From assembly GCF_029784165.1 (NCBI RefSeq), contig NC_073694.1, positions 166,312,118-166,376,117 on the forward strand: a DNA stretch of 64,000 bases. Direction: 5' to 3'. The notes under the pieces are model-generated. The model did no database searches and was not told the origin of the DNA. It was given only the letters and a program-made list of their open reading frames with translations. Shown here piece after piece: positions 22,200 to 33,129 of the stretch. The DNA is from Wyeomyia smithii (Eukaryota; Arthropoda; Insecta; Diptera; Culicidae). The position numbers and the translations under genes are program-made. Position 1 is the stretch's first letter. Each line of letters starts with the position of its first letter.

Positions 22200-23541
22200 G
22201 GAGAGGCCATTGGGCAGTCAACTGCTTCAAAAATGATCTAACTGTTGGGAGGAATGTTGTAAGAAAAATTTTAATTGGATCGGGTACATTGAAAGTTTCA
22301 AAAATCCAGTCCACAATGTCAGAAAATTTCACTAATCCAGAGTTTGTTTCATCAACTGGGAGTGTAAAAGGAGCAACTGGGGTTTTAGATGTTCCTGGCA
22401 GTGCTGGGAACTCCTTCTGGGACTTTAAATTTGCCAGCCCAGGAGGAGTTTGCTTCGGTTTTTCCGCAGCACTGTTTGGTTTGTTTGTAACTTTCATTTC
22501 ACTTTGAGAAATCTTAGGACCTTTTCTGGGAAGTTTAGGAGAGGAAATTTTTTTCCTCTTTCTAGACTCCCCAGGATTGGCATAAGATGCTCCCGCTGGT
22601 GAATCGTCAGAATCGGTTTCATCAGAGGACAACAGATCGAAGGGGTTCGAAGTAACGGGAGAAGTGGTAACGGTCTTCTTCAGCATGTCAGCGTAGGAAC
22701 GCTTTGAACGCTCTTTGAGAGACCGTTTTATTTTATCCCTGCGCTGCATGTACACCGCACATGTCGAGAGCTCATGCAGATTTTCTCCGCAGTGAATACA
22801 CTTTTCAGCGTTAACACTGCAAGAATCTTCCGCATGATACTCCCCACACTTGCCACAACGTGCCTTATTGCAGCAGTAGGCGGCTGTATGGCCTAACTGC
22901 TTGCAATTCAGGCAGTTCATGACGCGGGGCACGTAGAGCCTCACAGGGAGACGAACCCGGTGGATCGAGACGTGGCTTGGTAGTGCAGACCCGGCGAACG
23001 TAACTCGAAACGAGTCTGACGGAGTGTATACTGTTTTGCCACCGATGATCGATGCTGACCGCAATTGCTTGCAGTCGAGCACCTTTACTTCGGGACACGT
23101 TTTGTTCTTAAAGCACCCTTTGGCACTTTGCAGTATACACTCGACGGACAGATTCGAATCGGTTATGACACCGTCGATCTCCACGTCTCGTGCGGGTATG
23201 TAAACGCGATACTCGCGTGTGAAGAGCTCAGAGCAAGCTATATCGTTGGCCTCTTTCAGGTTACCGACCACGACACGGAGCTTGTTAGGCCGGACCTTGG
23301 AAATTTCGGTCACGCCCTTGTACTCCTTCGTCAGGTCTTTAGAAATCTGCAAGAGGTTCAACTTTTTCGATTTCGGTCCTGCCTTTGGCCGAAAATAAAC
23401 AGTATAGCTGCCCTGGGCTCCGTCTGGGTAAAGCCTGGGGCGAGGGGGGACTGAAGAATGAACAGGGGAGGGGGTAACAGAAGGGTCAGGGTCAGAGGGG
23501 TTCGGGGATGGTGGCGCGGGAGGCGAGGGATCTACATCCAT
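22171..23541 (-). CDS. I-clade ORF1 (gag-like nucleocapsid protein)
   Basis: 456-residue RNA-binding protein that would package element RNA. The N-terminus (1-40) is Pro/Ser/Asp-rich. Residues about 45-205 form the conserved I-type ORF1 core (GSYTVYFRPKAGPKSKKLNL through RVRLPVRLYVPRV). Three CCHC-type knuckles follow at about 210-223 (CLNCKQLGHTAAYC), 229-241 (CGKCGEYHAEDSC) and 248-261 (CIHCGENLHELSTC). The C-terminal third is Lys/Ser/Pro-rich with a nuclear-localisation-like RKRKK. The start at 23541 gives the full core and no earlier in-frame ATG is needed. The end overlaps ORF2 by 29 bp, so ORF2 is probably made by reinitiation. Fully open. Confidence 0.9.
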   Translation of the reverse strand: MDVDPSPPAPPSPNPSDPDPSVTPSPVHSSVPPRPRLYPDGAQGSYTVYFRPKAGPKSKKLNLLQISKDLTKEYKGVTEISKVRPNKLRVVVGNLKEANDIACSELFTREYRVYIPARDVEIDGVITDSNLSVECILQSAKGCFKNKTCPEVKVLDCKQLRSASIIGGKTVYTPSDSFRVTFAGSALPSHVSIHRVRLPVRLYVPRVMNCLNCKQLGHTAAYCCNKARCGKCGEYHAEDSCSVNAEKCIHCGENLHELSTCAVYMQRRDKIKRSLKERSKRSYADMLKKTVTTSPVTSNPFDLLSSDETDSDDSPAGASYANPGESRKRKKISSPKLPRKGPKISQSEMKVTNKPNSAAEKPKQTPPGLANLKSQKEFPALPGTSKTPVAPFTLPVDETNSGLVKFSDIVDWIFETFNVPDPIKIFLTTFLPTVRSFLKQLTAQWPLLAAIVSFDA

Positions 23542-24001
23542 CGCGCTAAGTCTAGCGCACTAGCGCTGACAAGAACACGTACCTTTTTATTTCTCCCTTC
23601 CAGTAAGGTTGGTTGTCCGATCGTTCGAAGTAGCAGCCGTTACAGCCAGCAGCACCAATACAGCAGCACCAAACAGCCACCAGCAGCGAGCCAGGTGTGA
23701 GATCACTCCACACAGCGATACAACTCGCTGACACTGATGGCTTCTTCTTTTTCCTCGTTTGTGTCTCGTCCACTGCTGTAGCACAATCCAGCCAGCAGCC
23801 AAATCGGCTTACGCACCAGCTGGCAGTCACGATGCGAAACAGTTGCACAAAGGCACGACCTTGAACCCGGATTTATTTCACTTGACCAGGCAAACAATGC
23901 CAACACTTGTTCACACGTCTTTTGTTTTATACTCTATCGGACCGATCACCAAACACGTCCAGTACTGATGCGTGTTCGGCACAGAATGAGATGTAGTGGT
24001 T

Positions 24002-24255
24002 GTTTAACGACAGTATTGGATCTAGAACGACTCCCAAGTCATTCATTTTCTTAACCTTTCGGAGTGAAGTCCCGTTAATGCAATAATCAAATATAATCGG
24101 TTTTTTTGAGCGATGAACGTCATGACAGAGCATTTTGGTACGATCACGATTAGTTTGTCGCGAATGCACCAGTCCGTGAACAGATTCAGCTGATTTTGCA
24201 AACAGTGGCAGTCTGCAATTGAACGAATCACTAAATATATTTTCAAGTCATCGCA
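24002..24255 (-). pseudogene. Jockey-like ORF2, RT palm part (upstream half)
   Basis: Upstream half of the gene continued at 17461-18104. From about 24255 it reads CDDLKIYLVIRSIADCHCLQNQLNLFTDWC, starting inside the polymerase YADD motif (here CDD), then after a frameshift CHDVHRSKKPIIFDYC and KMNDLGVVLDPILSLNNHYIS. The last residues fall in the duplicated target site and continue across the I element as ANRQLGFISKAAKGFN. It starts abruptly, so the copy was 5'-truncated on insertion. Confidence 0.75.
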
Positions 24256-24450
24256 CAGTGGTACGACAGCTCAAAAACGTGAACTTAATTCATTTGCTCT
24301 CCAAATAATGGTTTTATTGACATACTATATTCCGAAGATTTTTATCATATAAAAAGGCTCAAATCATGACCAACAATTTTAGTTTGAAACTCAACCGCTA
24401 GTGGCACTGCAAAATCTAACTTTTTAGTCTTACATTTTAGAGAAATGGTT

Positions 24451-24499
24451 TCTTCAGCAAAGTTATAGATAAAGTTCTTACAAAAAACTTTGCCGAAGA
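24451..24499. repeat. Short inverted repeat (cttcagcaaagtt / aactttgccgaag)
   Basis: Arms of 14 bp at 24451-24464 and 24486-24499 with one mismatch around a 21-nt loop. The arm sequence (tcttcGGCAAAGTT-like) looks like a dispersed mosquito repeat motif. Related but not identical cttcggcag arms occur at 57546 and 63200. Function unknown. Confidence 0.4.
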
Positions 24500-24639
24500 C
24501 ACTTTTCTTCAGAGTATGATGACGTCCACGACACTTGTGGCAGTTGCTAGAAGATGCACGGTCTTTCGACAGAGTCCCTTCCGCGAACAGGGACTCCGCT
24601 CGAAACTGCTAGGCATTCCTTTCATTATTTTTGCAACCT

Positions 24640-24840
24640 TAGATTATAAATCCCCCCCCCCAGCCTGTCTTCCTGGTAGTCCGCAAACGTTCTTCAAACC
24701 CTCTTTTATTACTTTAATGATAGTTGATTTGGCCACATGCAACAATTTTGCCAACATGACGTGCGAGTACTTCGGATTTTCACGATGATCGAGCAAAATT
24801 TTTATAGGTTGTTCGTCCAATCATAAGGTATGATACACAC
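24640..24840 (-). pseudogene. ITmD37E transposase N-terminal scrap
   Basis: On the minus strand 24832-24700 reads DEQPIKILLDHRENPKYSHV, then MLAKLLHVAKSTIIKVIKEG, the helix-turn-helix pattern (AKxLxxSKSTIxKVIK) at the start of ITmD37E mariner transposases. It breaks off in a C-run at 24652-24660 with no catalytic blocks behind it. Short, so family assignment is tentative. Confidence 0.45.
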
Positions 24841-27800
24841 ATTTTCAAAATGAGGGGTGTTCAGGTTCTTTATGATACTCGATATAAATAGAAAATGGCG
24901 AGGCGTTAACGTGTAAACAACTGTCGTAGCATCGTAACAATGTGTAATCGGCTAAGATGAATCAATGGGAGATATCTTTCGGTATTATATTATGGCTTCA
25001 GATTGCGTTGTTGGAATATTGTAGTCTGTCAGTTAAATCATAGATTCAATATCCTCGAATGTGATTTATTTTTTGCGGTGGTACATCATTTTTTGCGGCT
25101 GCAAACCTTGCCTTTTTCTCTTTTCCCAGTAATTTCTCGTGCAAGTACATAAGTGTTCTCGGCTTCCAAAAGAGCGAATATCACGTCAACATATTACTAT
25201 ACCCACTCCTTCATTCACCTGCATTCGGATGCGATCGGCACTGGTATTATCTAACATAAAGATTGAGGTCAGTAGTTTTTACACATTGAGGATGCAAGTT
25301 AGTCCCAAGCATCATCCGTTGGTTCTCTGTGAAATTACAGCTGATCTGGCAATAACAGAGTAGCTACCGCGGACGGTCAATCGTGCTCATGCTCTTGCTC
25401 AAACGGAGATAAAGCACAAATATCTTTTTGAACCCTCTTCCCGCGGAGAGAAATCAGTTTTTGGCAGAAAAATAATCTTTAAACTTTTATTACTCATAAA
25501 CTACATGCACAATTGCCCGAAATAGTATTTTATATTAAACATCGATCTGTTCTCTAACCGTAAATAATAGTTCCTCGTTCAAAATTTATTCGAAGGGAAT
25601 GGGTTAATTGATCGTAATATTTCACGATTAAAAATAAAGTTAAGATATAAACCGAACAAAAGGTATCAAACTCAAAAAGTTCCCAAAACCCAACTGAAAT
25701 GGCCAACAAACTTTTTCAGTTGCCGTAGCCACGATGGAAGTTTTAATCTCGATTGTTAGGAATTTTGATTGCAACGAATGAACTTCCTTTCCGGGAATTC
25801 GGCATTTACATTCCGTAAGCCCTAATTGACAGGTTGACTCATAGTTCATAGTTTTGTCTTCGCTGTGGCCACTAGAAGCCGAAACCGGCTGTTATCGGCA
25901 CTTCATTAATTATGCCACAATTTGTAACTTCTAGGAATTGCGGGCTATTTGCGGCCCAGGCTCAACATTGTTCCCCATAAAAGCTTCCATAACGCAAGCA
26001 AACAACCGAACAATTGAAGGTGTTTTTCATCGAATTTCTTTCTATTATAGTTGAAAAATAAAACAAAAATATCACTCATTACCATTTCACTCTGGTTTTA
26101 CGATCCGCAGCGGGGTCGGTTTATCGCAGGACGTTATTCGTTGCGGTCCGAAAGGTTTTGCGTCTCGAAACCGTGGTTCCGCGAGACTGGGAAAAACAAA
26201 ACGGACACAATTTGGAACTGTACTTAATGGCTATATTAAAATGTTAGCTACGGTGGTAGGCAGGTGGCTGCCGGACGGCGGATTCCAGGAAACGATTTCT
26301 GGTCTTCAGTATGAGTTTAATTGCTAGCATTTTTTGTTTGTTTTGGAGCTCGGGTGAAGCTTGGTTTCAAACAAAAGCATTTGTTACCATGTACCTATAT
26401 TAAAGTTCAACCTCAAATAGCCGTCAATGTGCGGTCATGACCAATAATCGACAGAAAGAACTGCTCGAAGTGATATGTTCAATCGGGAATGAAGAGATTT
26501 ATAAAGCAGTCATGCAGAAAACAAATAAAACCGGCTGGAGCCTTAACCAGCCGGCATTAAACCGATCAATTTAACAACTTAATTACACGTTTACAATCCG
26601 CTACCTGCTTTCTTCCGCTTAACTAAAGACCCATTGCGGTCCGGAATTCGGATTTCGAAATGAGATGATTTACGATCGCGATACTCTTCCTCAACCTTGT
26701 TAAAACTTCATCCGAGAGTTGGAGTCTGTTTTTTTTCGTATTCTACCACCATTCCGAGGCGGCAAACTGTCGTATTGCCGTTGCTACTGCTTCCCAGATT
26801 TCCGTCACTTCAGCATCAACCGGCTCCGGTCGATGGTTGCTGTCTCCTGTTCGTTTGTAGTCGGCAATTAATTTAAAAGCAATTAATTAATCCCTACTAA
26901 CGTCCTAATCATTTCCTTTTCATCTTCGCCAGCAGCCGCGAGCGTCCGTGGAAACCGCGACTACATGTTAGAGCACCATCATCCGGTTTGACATAATCGG
27001 AACGTTGAAACCGCACCCGTCAAAGTCGCTCTGGTTTGCTTTAAATAGTCGGTTGGGCTTCGCTTCAGCACTGAATTCCTGCATTCATGATGAAATATGA
27101 ATTATACTGTATCGATTTTTTTTAATTTGAGGACAAATTTCGTCCATACCACAAAACACTTTTATCGAGTTTAGGTCTATGCTCAAAATGAAAAACCGTG
27201 CACCGAGTGAATGTTATCAAGCTGTCAGGTAACACAACAAGGTAAAAATATACCATCATCTATCACAAAGTGAAAATCGTTTCCGTTACTTTACAACGAG
27301 CAGGACACAGATGAAGCACTTCTTCTGCTCAAGCAAAAATATCGATCGCAGCAAACCATCGCGAAACGAGAACAGAAAAACCGCAGCATCCAAGCAGACT
27401 TTCCTATGTTGCTCACCTAAGCCACCTTAGTGTGTCGTACACACAAACACAAACAAAAGCACAAAACCACCCACCGTTCGTTTGTCCGAAGCAAGTACCG
27501 CCGGAGCGCCCGTGTGCGGAGAAAAGAAATCAATAAACTTAAATTTTCTGCAAATTTCCAAATTAGACATATTGTTATTATATATTTATTAGTCCAGATT
27601 GAGCAACAGAGTCCTCGTTCGGGCTCACACTTCCGCCCTGCAGAAGGACGATCGGTGGGGCATCGGGCAGCAAATAAAACAACACTCTTTATTGCGTCCG
27701 TTCGGTTAATTTTGCGGTTCACCCTGCCCGGTTCTCTTATTTACTGTCGATCCTTATTCGATTTGTTTGTATTGTCGGTCACCCGAAGACAAGAGATGCT

Positions 27801-29024
27801 GGGAAATTGGGGTCATGCGCAAATTCAGTTCACACGAGTTCTTTCGCTCTTATTTTTCTCTTCGCCAAATTTCAACTGCGCCGAAGCACCCCGAACTGTC
27901 AACAGCTCGTTGCTGGTGTTGGTGAGACCTTACAGCCAAGTGGAAGCTGGGGGTGCCGAACGGCCATTTTTAAAATGGCATAGACAATCTCTGCTGCTAC
28001 TGTGTTACTGCAAGCAGAATGGTGGGGGTGCCGAGCCTGCCTTATGTGATACGAGTTTGTCGGGAAGCAGCATGAGGTGCAGCGGCAGTGGCTGCACCCG
28101 AGCTACAATTTCTCAGACATGCCTCGATGAAATATTATGCAAATTAAGCAATTAAGAGCGAGGCAAGAGCGCGAAGCAGAAAGAACAATTATAATTGGAG
28201 CTATATTTACTCGAAACAAATTAATTATATAGAGTATTTGCTTTAACGCTCATGTTTTTATTACAGTTTCGGACTACTGCTTGGCTCCACTCCGAAACGT
28301 TTTTCTTCCCTCTCCAAGAGGCTGACTGGCGGTCACGAAGAATTTTATGGTGAATCCGCACCAACCCTTAATTGACCGATGCTTCCGCTAGCTATATCGA
28401 TTCTGTCTGATGGGAAGATAATTAACTTCCGGAAGAGTGTTCCCAGAGTAGTCGCAACATCGATCATAACTGTATTAATTGGGTGACCATTCGCAGCTGC
28501 TCTGTACGTAGATATTGATTCATTGCCACTACACCAGATAAAAATGTAAATCCAAAAAGGAATGGAGAGAACACAAACGGTTTTCCCAGTCCCGGCAGTT
28601 TAGGAGGATTTGAGTCATTATCGTACATTTTTACGATTTTCCACCTTCTTGCGTGTTTCCAAGATCCGGTCCGGTCGGAAGATTTAGCCGACGGGAAGAT
28701 TGCAAGCGGCTAGTTGCGTTGTAAAGGCGCCGAAAAAGTGCGTGATATTACTGGTATAACGAAAAAGATTAGACTGAGTTCTGTGTCCAGTTGTGTATGT
28801 ATAGCTATGTTACATCTGAGAATGAACTAAAAACAAAAAAAAAATAGAAAAAATATGAGAATTGTTTAAAAATAACAGTCAAAAAAGCATTTTAACGAAA
28901 GAATAAAAAATAAAATGAAAGAAAAATTGATAAGAGAAATGTAGCAGCATCCAAAACTAGCTAATCAAAAAAAAAAAAATAGTAAAAAACAGAATCTGAT
29001 CAGATTTCCAACACACATTGTTCT
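24841..29024. other. Noncoding stretch
   Basis: No supported gene. 25438-25565 is one member of a repeat pair (other at 30462). The 241-codon plus-strand open frame 27430-28155 has no recognisable domain and a low-complexity start, and I do not call it a gene. A POU-octamer-like ATGCAAAT followed by TTAAGCAATTAAG lies at 28135-28155. 28830-28990 is A-rich. The segment 25860-28400 has little sign of transposon sequence and could hold regulatory DNA of a distant host gene, but nothing in the sequence proves it. Confidence 0.45.
25438..25565 (+). repeat. Unclassified dispersed repeat, copy 1
   Basis: Begins with cccgcggagagaaatcag and shares the order of words with 30462-30580 (ctctttttact-like, catgcacaattg, then a gttc.ctaac end). 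Roughly 70 percent alike by eye, with no terminal repeats seen. Origin unknown. Confidence 0.5.
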
Positions 29025-29379
29025 TTATTTTTTTTTTTATTCTCGCTTATTTACCGTCGGTCTGGTTCCGCCACTGTTGTTGTGCCATTCACCGACGCCC
29101 GGGGAGGCGACTCCACCCAGGACCCTAACTCACGACCCGTTGATTAACGGACCGGCGCCAACGGCTTTACTTCCTCATGCGATGGAAGGCGTGATCCCAG
29201 AGGTTTTTCGCCTCAGAAAATCTCCCGGTGTCGGCTAGAATTGAATCTAGGCCAGTTGGGTTGGTTGTGAGTGGATCACGCCTCCTCACAACCATCGACA
29301 CCTATGTCGGCGGTGGGATTCGAACCCAGGCGTCGAGCGTGGTTGGCGGAGACGTTACCAACTACGCTAGGCCCCCGCT
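29025..29379 (-). mobile_element. tRNA-derived SINE with 15-bp TSD
   Basis: A 355-bp SINE on the minus strand between perfect copies of AACACACATTGTTCT (29010-29024 and 29380-29394). Its 5' end (29379) is tRNA-like, with an A box (TAGCGTAGTTGG, 29358-29369) and a B box around GGTTCGAATCCC (29315-29326), the RNA polymerase III internal promoter. A tRNA-unrelated body follows and an A/T-rich end at 29025-29045. Perfect duplication suggests a recent insertion. It is similar in design to mosquito Feilai-type SINEs, but the exact family is not certain. Confidence 0.85.
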
Positions 29380-29394
29380 AACACACATTGTTCT

Positions 29395-30461
29395 ATTTTG
29401 TTCTGTTTGTTTTGATTTCGTGCTCTAAATTAGTAGCGTCCTCAATCTTTTTTGTTTTAGTGGTATACTTTAGCTGGAAAAGTTTCTATGTATTTTATTG
29501 CACTAATTTTAAAATGGACGATTTAATGATATGAAGCATTCATTTATTAGGACAGTGAGATAGATAGTTAGTGTTTTCGAAAAAGTTATATCAAATGCTT
29601 TTGCTAGCAATTTTATCAAATCTCTTTCTCTTATACTTAAAAATATATAAAAAGTTTTATTTAGTTTATTCTGTTTTCAGAAGTAAAATAACCAGTATGA
29701 CTCAAATCGCCACAAAAAAAAAAAACAAACAATGAAGAAGAAAACGAAGGGTAAAAATAATAAACCTATTGTTGTCTCACTTTTGATGATGTCATATGTC
29801 GAAAAATTGGTTTTACCCATAATTCCCAACATTTTCCAGTTCTTCTACAATATTGTGCGATTTTTCTGGGCTAATATTTTTTGAAGCTTGTAAAACGTTA
29901 TCTTCAAAAATAGGAAACTTATTTTAAAAAGTACGAATTTCCATACAAAAGAATTTCCTTTATTGAAACAGTTGAAAATACTTTAATATTATTGTGGAAG
30001 TGGAACAGATGTTTTTTCAGAATATTAATTAGTTATCTGCGCTAGTAATATTGTAGATAATATAAAATATTCAGAAAATTTTGAAAAAAAGTTACGTTGA
30101 AGAAAAAAAAAAATGGCTAGCAAAAGCATTTTCTACAACTTTCTTGGCGACATCTCACTTTTCTAAAAAAAAATTCACGCATTAAGGGAACTTTTTAAAT
30201 GAATTGGATGATTTTCGAGTTGGAAGTTGATGTACCGAATGAAGTTCGACGCCAGTTTTATATCCATTTCCAGTTTCCCCTCCAAATATTCGGTAATCGG
30301 TATATTCGGAATCGGGATAACGTCTTTGTACTCAAATATTTATATATACCTCATCTTTTTTGAAACGAGGTGACACCCAGAGTCCAAATATCAATGTCTG
30401 ACACTACCTATAAATCTGAAATGACAACTTCCGTTTACTAAAAAGCTACGTTAACCTTATC
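29395..30461. other. Noncoding, AT-rich
   Basis: No gene, repeat pair or element boundary that I can support. Several A-runs near 29716 and 30105. Confidence 0.5.
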
Positions 30462-30580
30462 CCCGCGGAGAGAAATCAGTTTTTATATCAAAAAATGACT
30501 TTCAAACTCTTTTTACTCAGCAACCGTGTGCATAATTGGCACAAACTATATTGAAGATCAATCAGTTCGCTAACTCCCTA
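30462..30580 (+). repeat. Unclassified dispersed repeat, copy 2
   Basis: Second member of the pair with 25438-25565. It shares cccgcggagagaaatcag and then diverges with the same order of words (aaactctttttactca, gtgcataattgg, gttcgctaac). Confidence 0.5.
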
Positions 30581-30769
30581 GAATATTTTCATCGTCATCG
30601 GAAATTTCAAGTATAGTTGCTAAACTGTTTCAAAGTTTATATGTCAGGTGATGCCATAAAAAAAATATTCTCATCGGTGAATAAAATTGTGCGATGGTGA
30701 CCATCGATAAATTCTTTTAACAGAATCTTCGATTTTCGGTACTGATTTTCTTTCATTCTGTCATTTAGG

Positions 30770-32350
30770 TAATGATTTTATTGAAAATTTGTAACAACGT
30801 AATCCTAAATCCTTGTGAACTATTACGAACTATTGTACAGATTTCGGATCAATTTTTAATGATTTTGCCATTTTTCGAATTGACCTTCTAAAATCACGAA
30901 TAATCCGGTGACGAATAATTATCCGGTTTCCACCACTCCTACCGGTTCTTTTTCTGCCTCTTCCTGAACGGTCCCCTAAATTTCCCAGCTCACTATATCG
31001 TTTTATAGTGTCTCTAATGGTTTGTATAGGCATATTAAACATTCTAACGATACTTAGGGTAGATAATATATTTTGGACATGCATATATTTTGGACAGGCG
31101 GGGTATATAATCAGCTTTTGTTGCGTAATTAAAGCATATAATCTCCATACCAGTATTCTAAACCAATATCTGAATTGTCGTTTTCAAGGCTGTATGGTAA
31201 TCTAGACAAAATGTTTCAAAATAACAGAAAAAAATCATAATTTAAAATTTGTTGACTCAAGACTTCCATTTTTCAGTCAAAATCAAGAGGAACAGAGGAA
31301 AACCGACTGTACTTCAAGAAGCTATAAATCTGAATAAAACAGAAACACCGTCAAACTAGTTGACTAACCGCACTTCTATTAGATTAACACACATTTTTGT
31401 TTACTTACTACTCTTGGAAAATCATTCAAAACTCTTAAATTTGTACTGTCCAAAATGTATTCCAAAAAATGAGAAGAAATAAATTTTGGACATCATGTTG
31501 ATCTGTGAAACAAAAAAAAAAAAAAAAACAAGCGCTTTGTTCATTTTGACAGCTCATTGTTTACCGTCTTTATCAGATTGATGTAACCTTGGTGTTATAT
31601 AATCTCAAAAAGGATTACGCAAAAAAAAAACTACTCAGATTTTGAGGCTCTGTGAGTATTTTGAACCCTTTTATCACTCTCCTCATCACTACGCCGCTAC
31701 ATGTTTTTTTTTAAATTGAAAATGAATCATTCAATACGTACCACGTAGACACTGCATCAACTGGTGGTCAGTATACAAAAAAGAGGTTTGGTAAATAAAA
31801 ATAATCCAAACGACATTTACAGAGTTTATATATATAAGGATGCACTCGTGCGCGGTAGATTACAGTTGCGGAGGCGGGTGTGGTTGGTATTGGTCTTGAA
31901 TGATTCAAATTTTGTCCACGTTGTATATCAATGGTTCCCTACTTTCAAGGGTAAGAAACATTTCATTAAATGCGTTAAAATATAGAAAAAATATCAGATA
32001 TCCAAAATATAGGCAATAATATCTCAGGTGTCCAAAAAATATTTTGGACAATGTCCACAATATATTTTGTCTGTCCAAAATATATTTAAAATACCTTTCG
32101 AAATTTATGTTCTATTAGAACCATCTCCTGATAATATTGTGGGGTGTCATGCTCATTTGATTAATGATATTTGTGGTATTGTTTGCATGCTTTCAGATAC
32201 CATTTTTATGTTTATTTGATAGAGATATTTACAATTTCATCTGAATGACTCCTCAGCCTGTCCAAAATACATGATTTACCCTACTGGGCGCTTTCCTTGT
32301 TTATACAACTCGATCACCGCACTGCGTGATGGACTTGACTCCATTATGAC
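30770..32350 (-). pseudogene. Tc1-like transposase N-terminus, split by insertion
   Basis: Minus-strand Tc1/IS630-type transposase N-terminus in two pieces. The first exonic-looking piece, 32345-32284, begins MESSPSRSAVIELYKQGKRPV, a Tc1-type start. The second, 31054-30832, continues SIVRMFNMPIQTIRDTIKRY and then the GRGRKRT hinge and a second helix-turn-helix (RRSIRKMAKSLKIDPKSVQ). A 1225-bp element with TA ends lies between them. Deleting it and one TA joins the two in frame. Beyond 30832 a stop and shifted frame (to about 30770) follow, and no catalytic domain remains. A terminal repeat of the parent element may be at 32480-32498. Confidence 0.75.
31057..32281. mobile_element. Nonautonomous TA element with iterated TGTCCAAAATA motif
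   Basis: 1225 bp, flanked by TA (31055-31056 and 32282-32283). The terminal inverted repeats match at 22 of 26 positions and begin GGGTA.AT.AT.TATTTTGG. No coding region of note. The word TGTCCAAAATA or its complement recurs about 9 times in both orientations: 31068, 31083, 31447, 31482, 32000, 32029-32050 (a perfect-looking palindrome), 32053-32088 and 32259. This looks like a Tc1/mariner-mobilised element with subterminal and internal protein-binding repeats. Confidence 0.75.
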
Positions 32351-32479
32351 ACTTGATGCACACTGTTTCAAAGGAGATTTTGTGGTTTTGTTTACACATA
32401 GCCAAGCTTAAAAGTTGCATAGGTGAGTTCATTTCAACATCTGTCGAAGCTTAGTTATACACTGAAACAAAAAACACGG

Positions 32480-32498
32480 ATAATTATTCCTCACCCTG
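32480..32498 (-). repeat. Candidate terminal repeat of the Tc1-like element
   Basis: On the minus strand, TA then CAGGGTGAGGAATAATTATCC. The CAGGGTGA opening is common to mosquito mariner/Tc1 ends and it lies just upstream of the transposase start at 32345. No matching opposite end was found. Confidence 0.4.
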
Positions 32499-32719
32499 TA
32501 TAGTGAATTAGTAATCAGAACATACATTATCACATTCAAATAACATGAAATAAATATGTTTCAAATATATGACGCGATTTTTTTGATCGTGGTATAATCA
32601 AAACGTCACTGTACTCATATTTAGGTTGGACTTGCTTATAAATAGACTCTATTATATATCGTGCGATTTTTTTTTTCTATTTCAAATATGACTTTTTTCA
32701 CAACTTTTGAACCACGTGT

Positions 32720-33125
32720 TCAATCATTATAAATCATCAGTCAACCCTTAACTACCGTTCATCTAATGTCAATATTGTTCAAATCGGTTTTGTAGTTTCT
32801 GAGATAATGAAGTTTCGTGATTTTCACATTTTAATACATTACAGACGAAGTTACAGTCTGATTACAGTAAAATTCAATAGGGTGTTATGGGACAGCTAGA
32901 CCTTTCATTTTACACTAATTTTGTGGAAATCGGTTCAGCCATATCTGAGAAAAGTGAGTTCAAGTAGTCTTCGAAAGATATATTGCTTTCCATAGCTGGA
33001 TTTTACAATTTTAATTATAACGGGCAAAGTAAAAGACCGATTGCAAAACAAATTAATAAGGTTTCATGGGGCAACTAGACTTTCCATATGACACTGATTT
33101 TATGAAAATCAGTCCAGCTATCTCT
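32720..33125 (+). repeat. Degenerate tandem-like repeats (aaaatcggt..agccatctctgagaaa)
   Basis: Three diverged copies of a unit ending in aatcggttcagccatatctgagaaa-like sequence: near 32775-32815, 32880-32965 and 33055-33130, spaced about 150-175 bp. The last two also share a leading atggg.cagctagac. The R1 RT fragment begins directly after the last copy. Confidence 0.55.
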
Positions 33126-33129
33126 GAGA

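Larger units (their letters stand above)
18119..23987 (-). mobile_element. I-clade (MosquI-like) retrotransposon, complete
   Basis: A 5869-bp non-LTR element on the minus strand, flanked by a perfect 14-bp duplication (GAGATGTAGTGGTT at 18105-18118 and 23988-24001). The 5' end is at 23987, the 5' UTR runs to 23542, ORF1 22171-23541 and ORF2 18492-22199 are both open, and the 3' UTR (18491-18130) ends in an A-run with an AATAAA about 50-60 bp before it. The insertion interrupts a Jockey-like ORF2. Full length, perfect duplication and open frames suggest a recent and possibly active copy. I-clade placement rests on RNase H in ORF2, three zinc knuckles in ORF1, and resemblance to mosquito MosquI. 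Confidence 0.9.

Noticed and set aside
27430..28155. 241-codon plus-strand open frame
   Set aside because: Low-complexity start, no recognisable domain, no codon pattern or neighbour that supports a gene.
29315..29326. tRNA gene suggested by a B box (also at 37922-37932)
   Set aside because: The surrounding sequence does not fold into a full tRNA cloverleaf and continues as a SINE body with target duplication.
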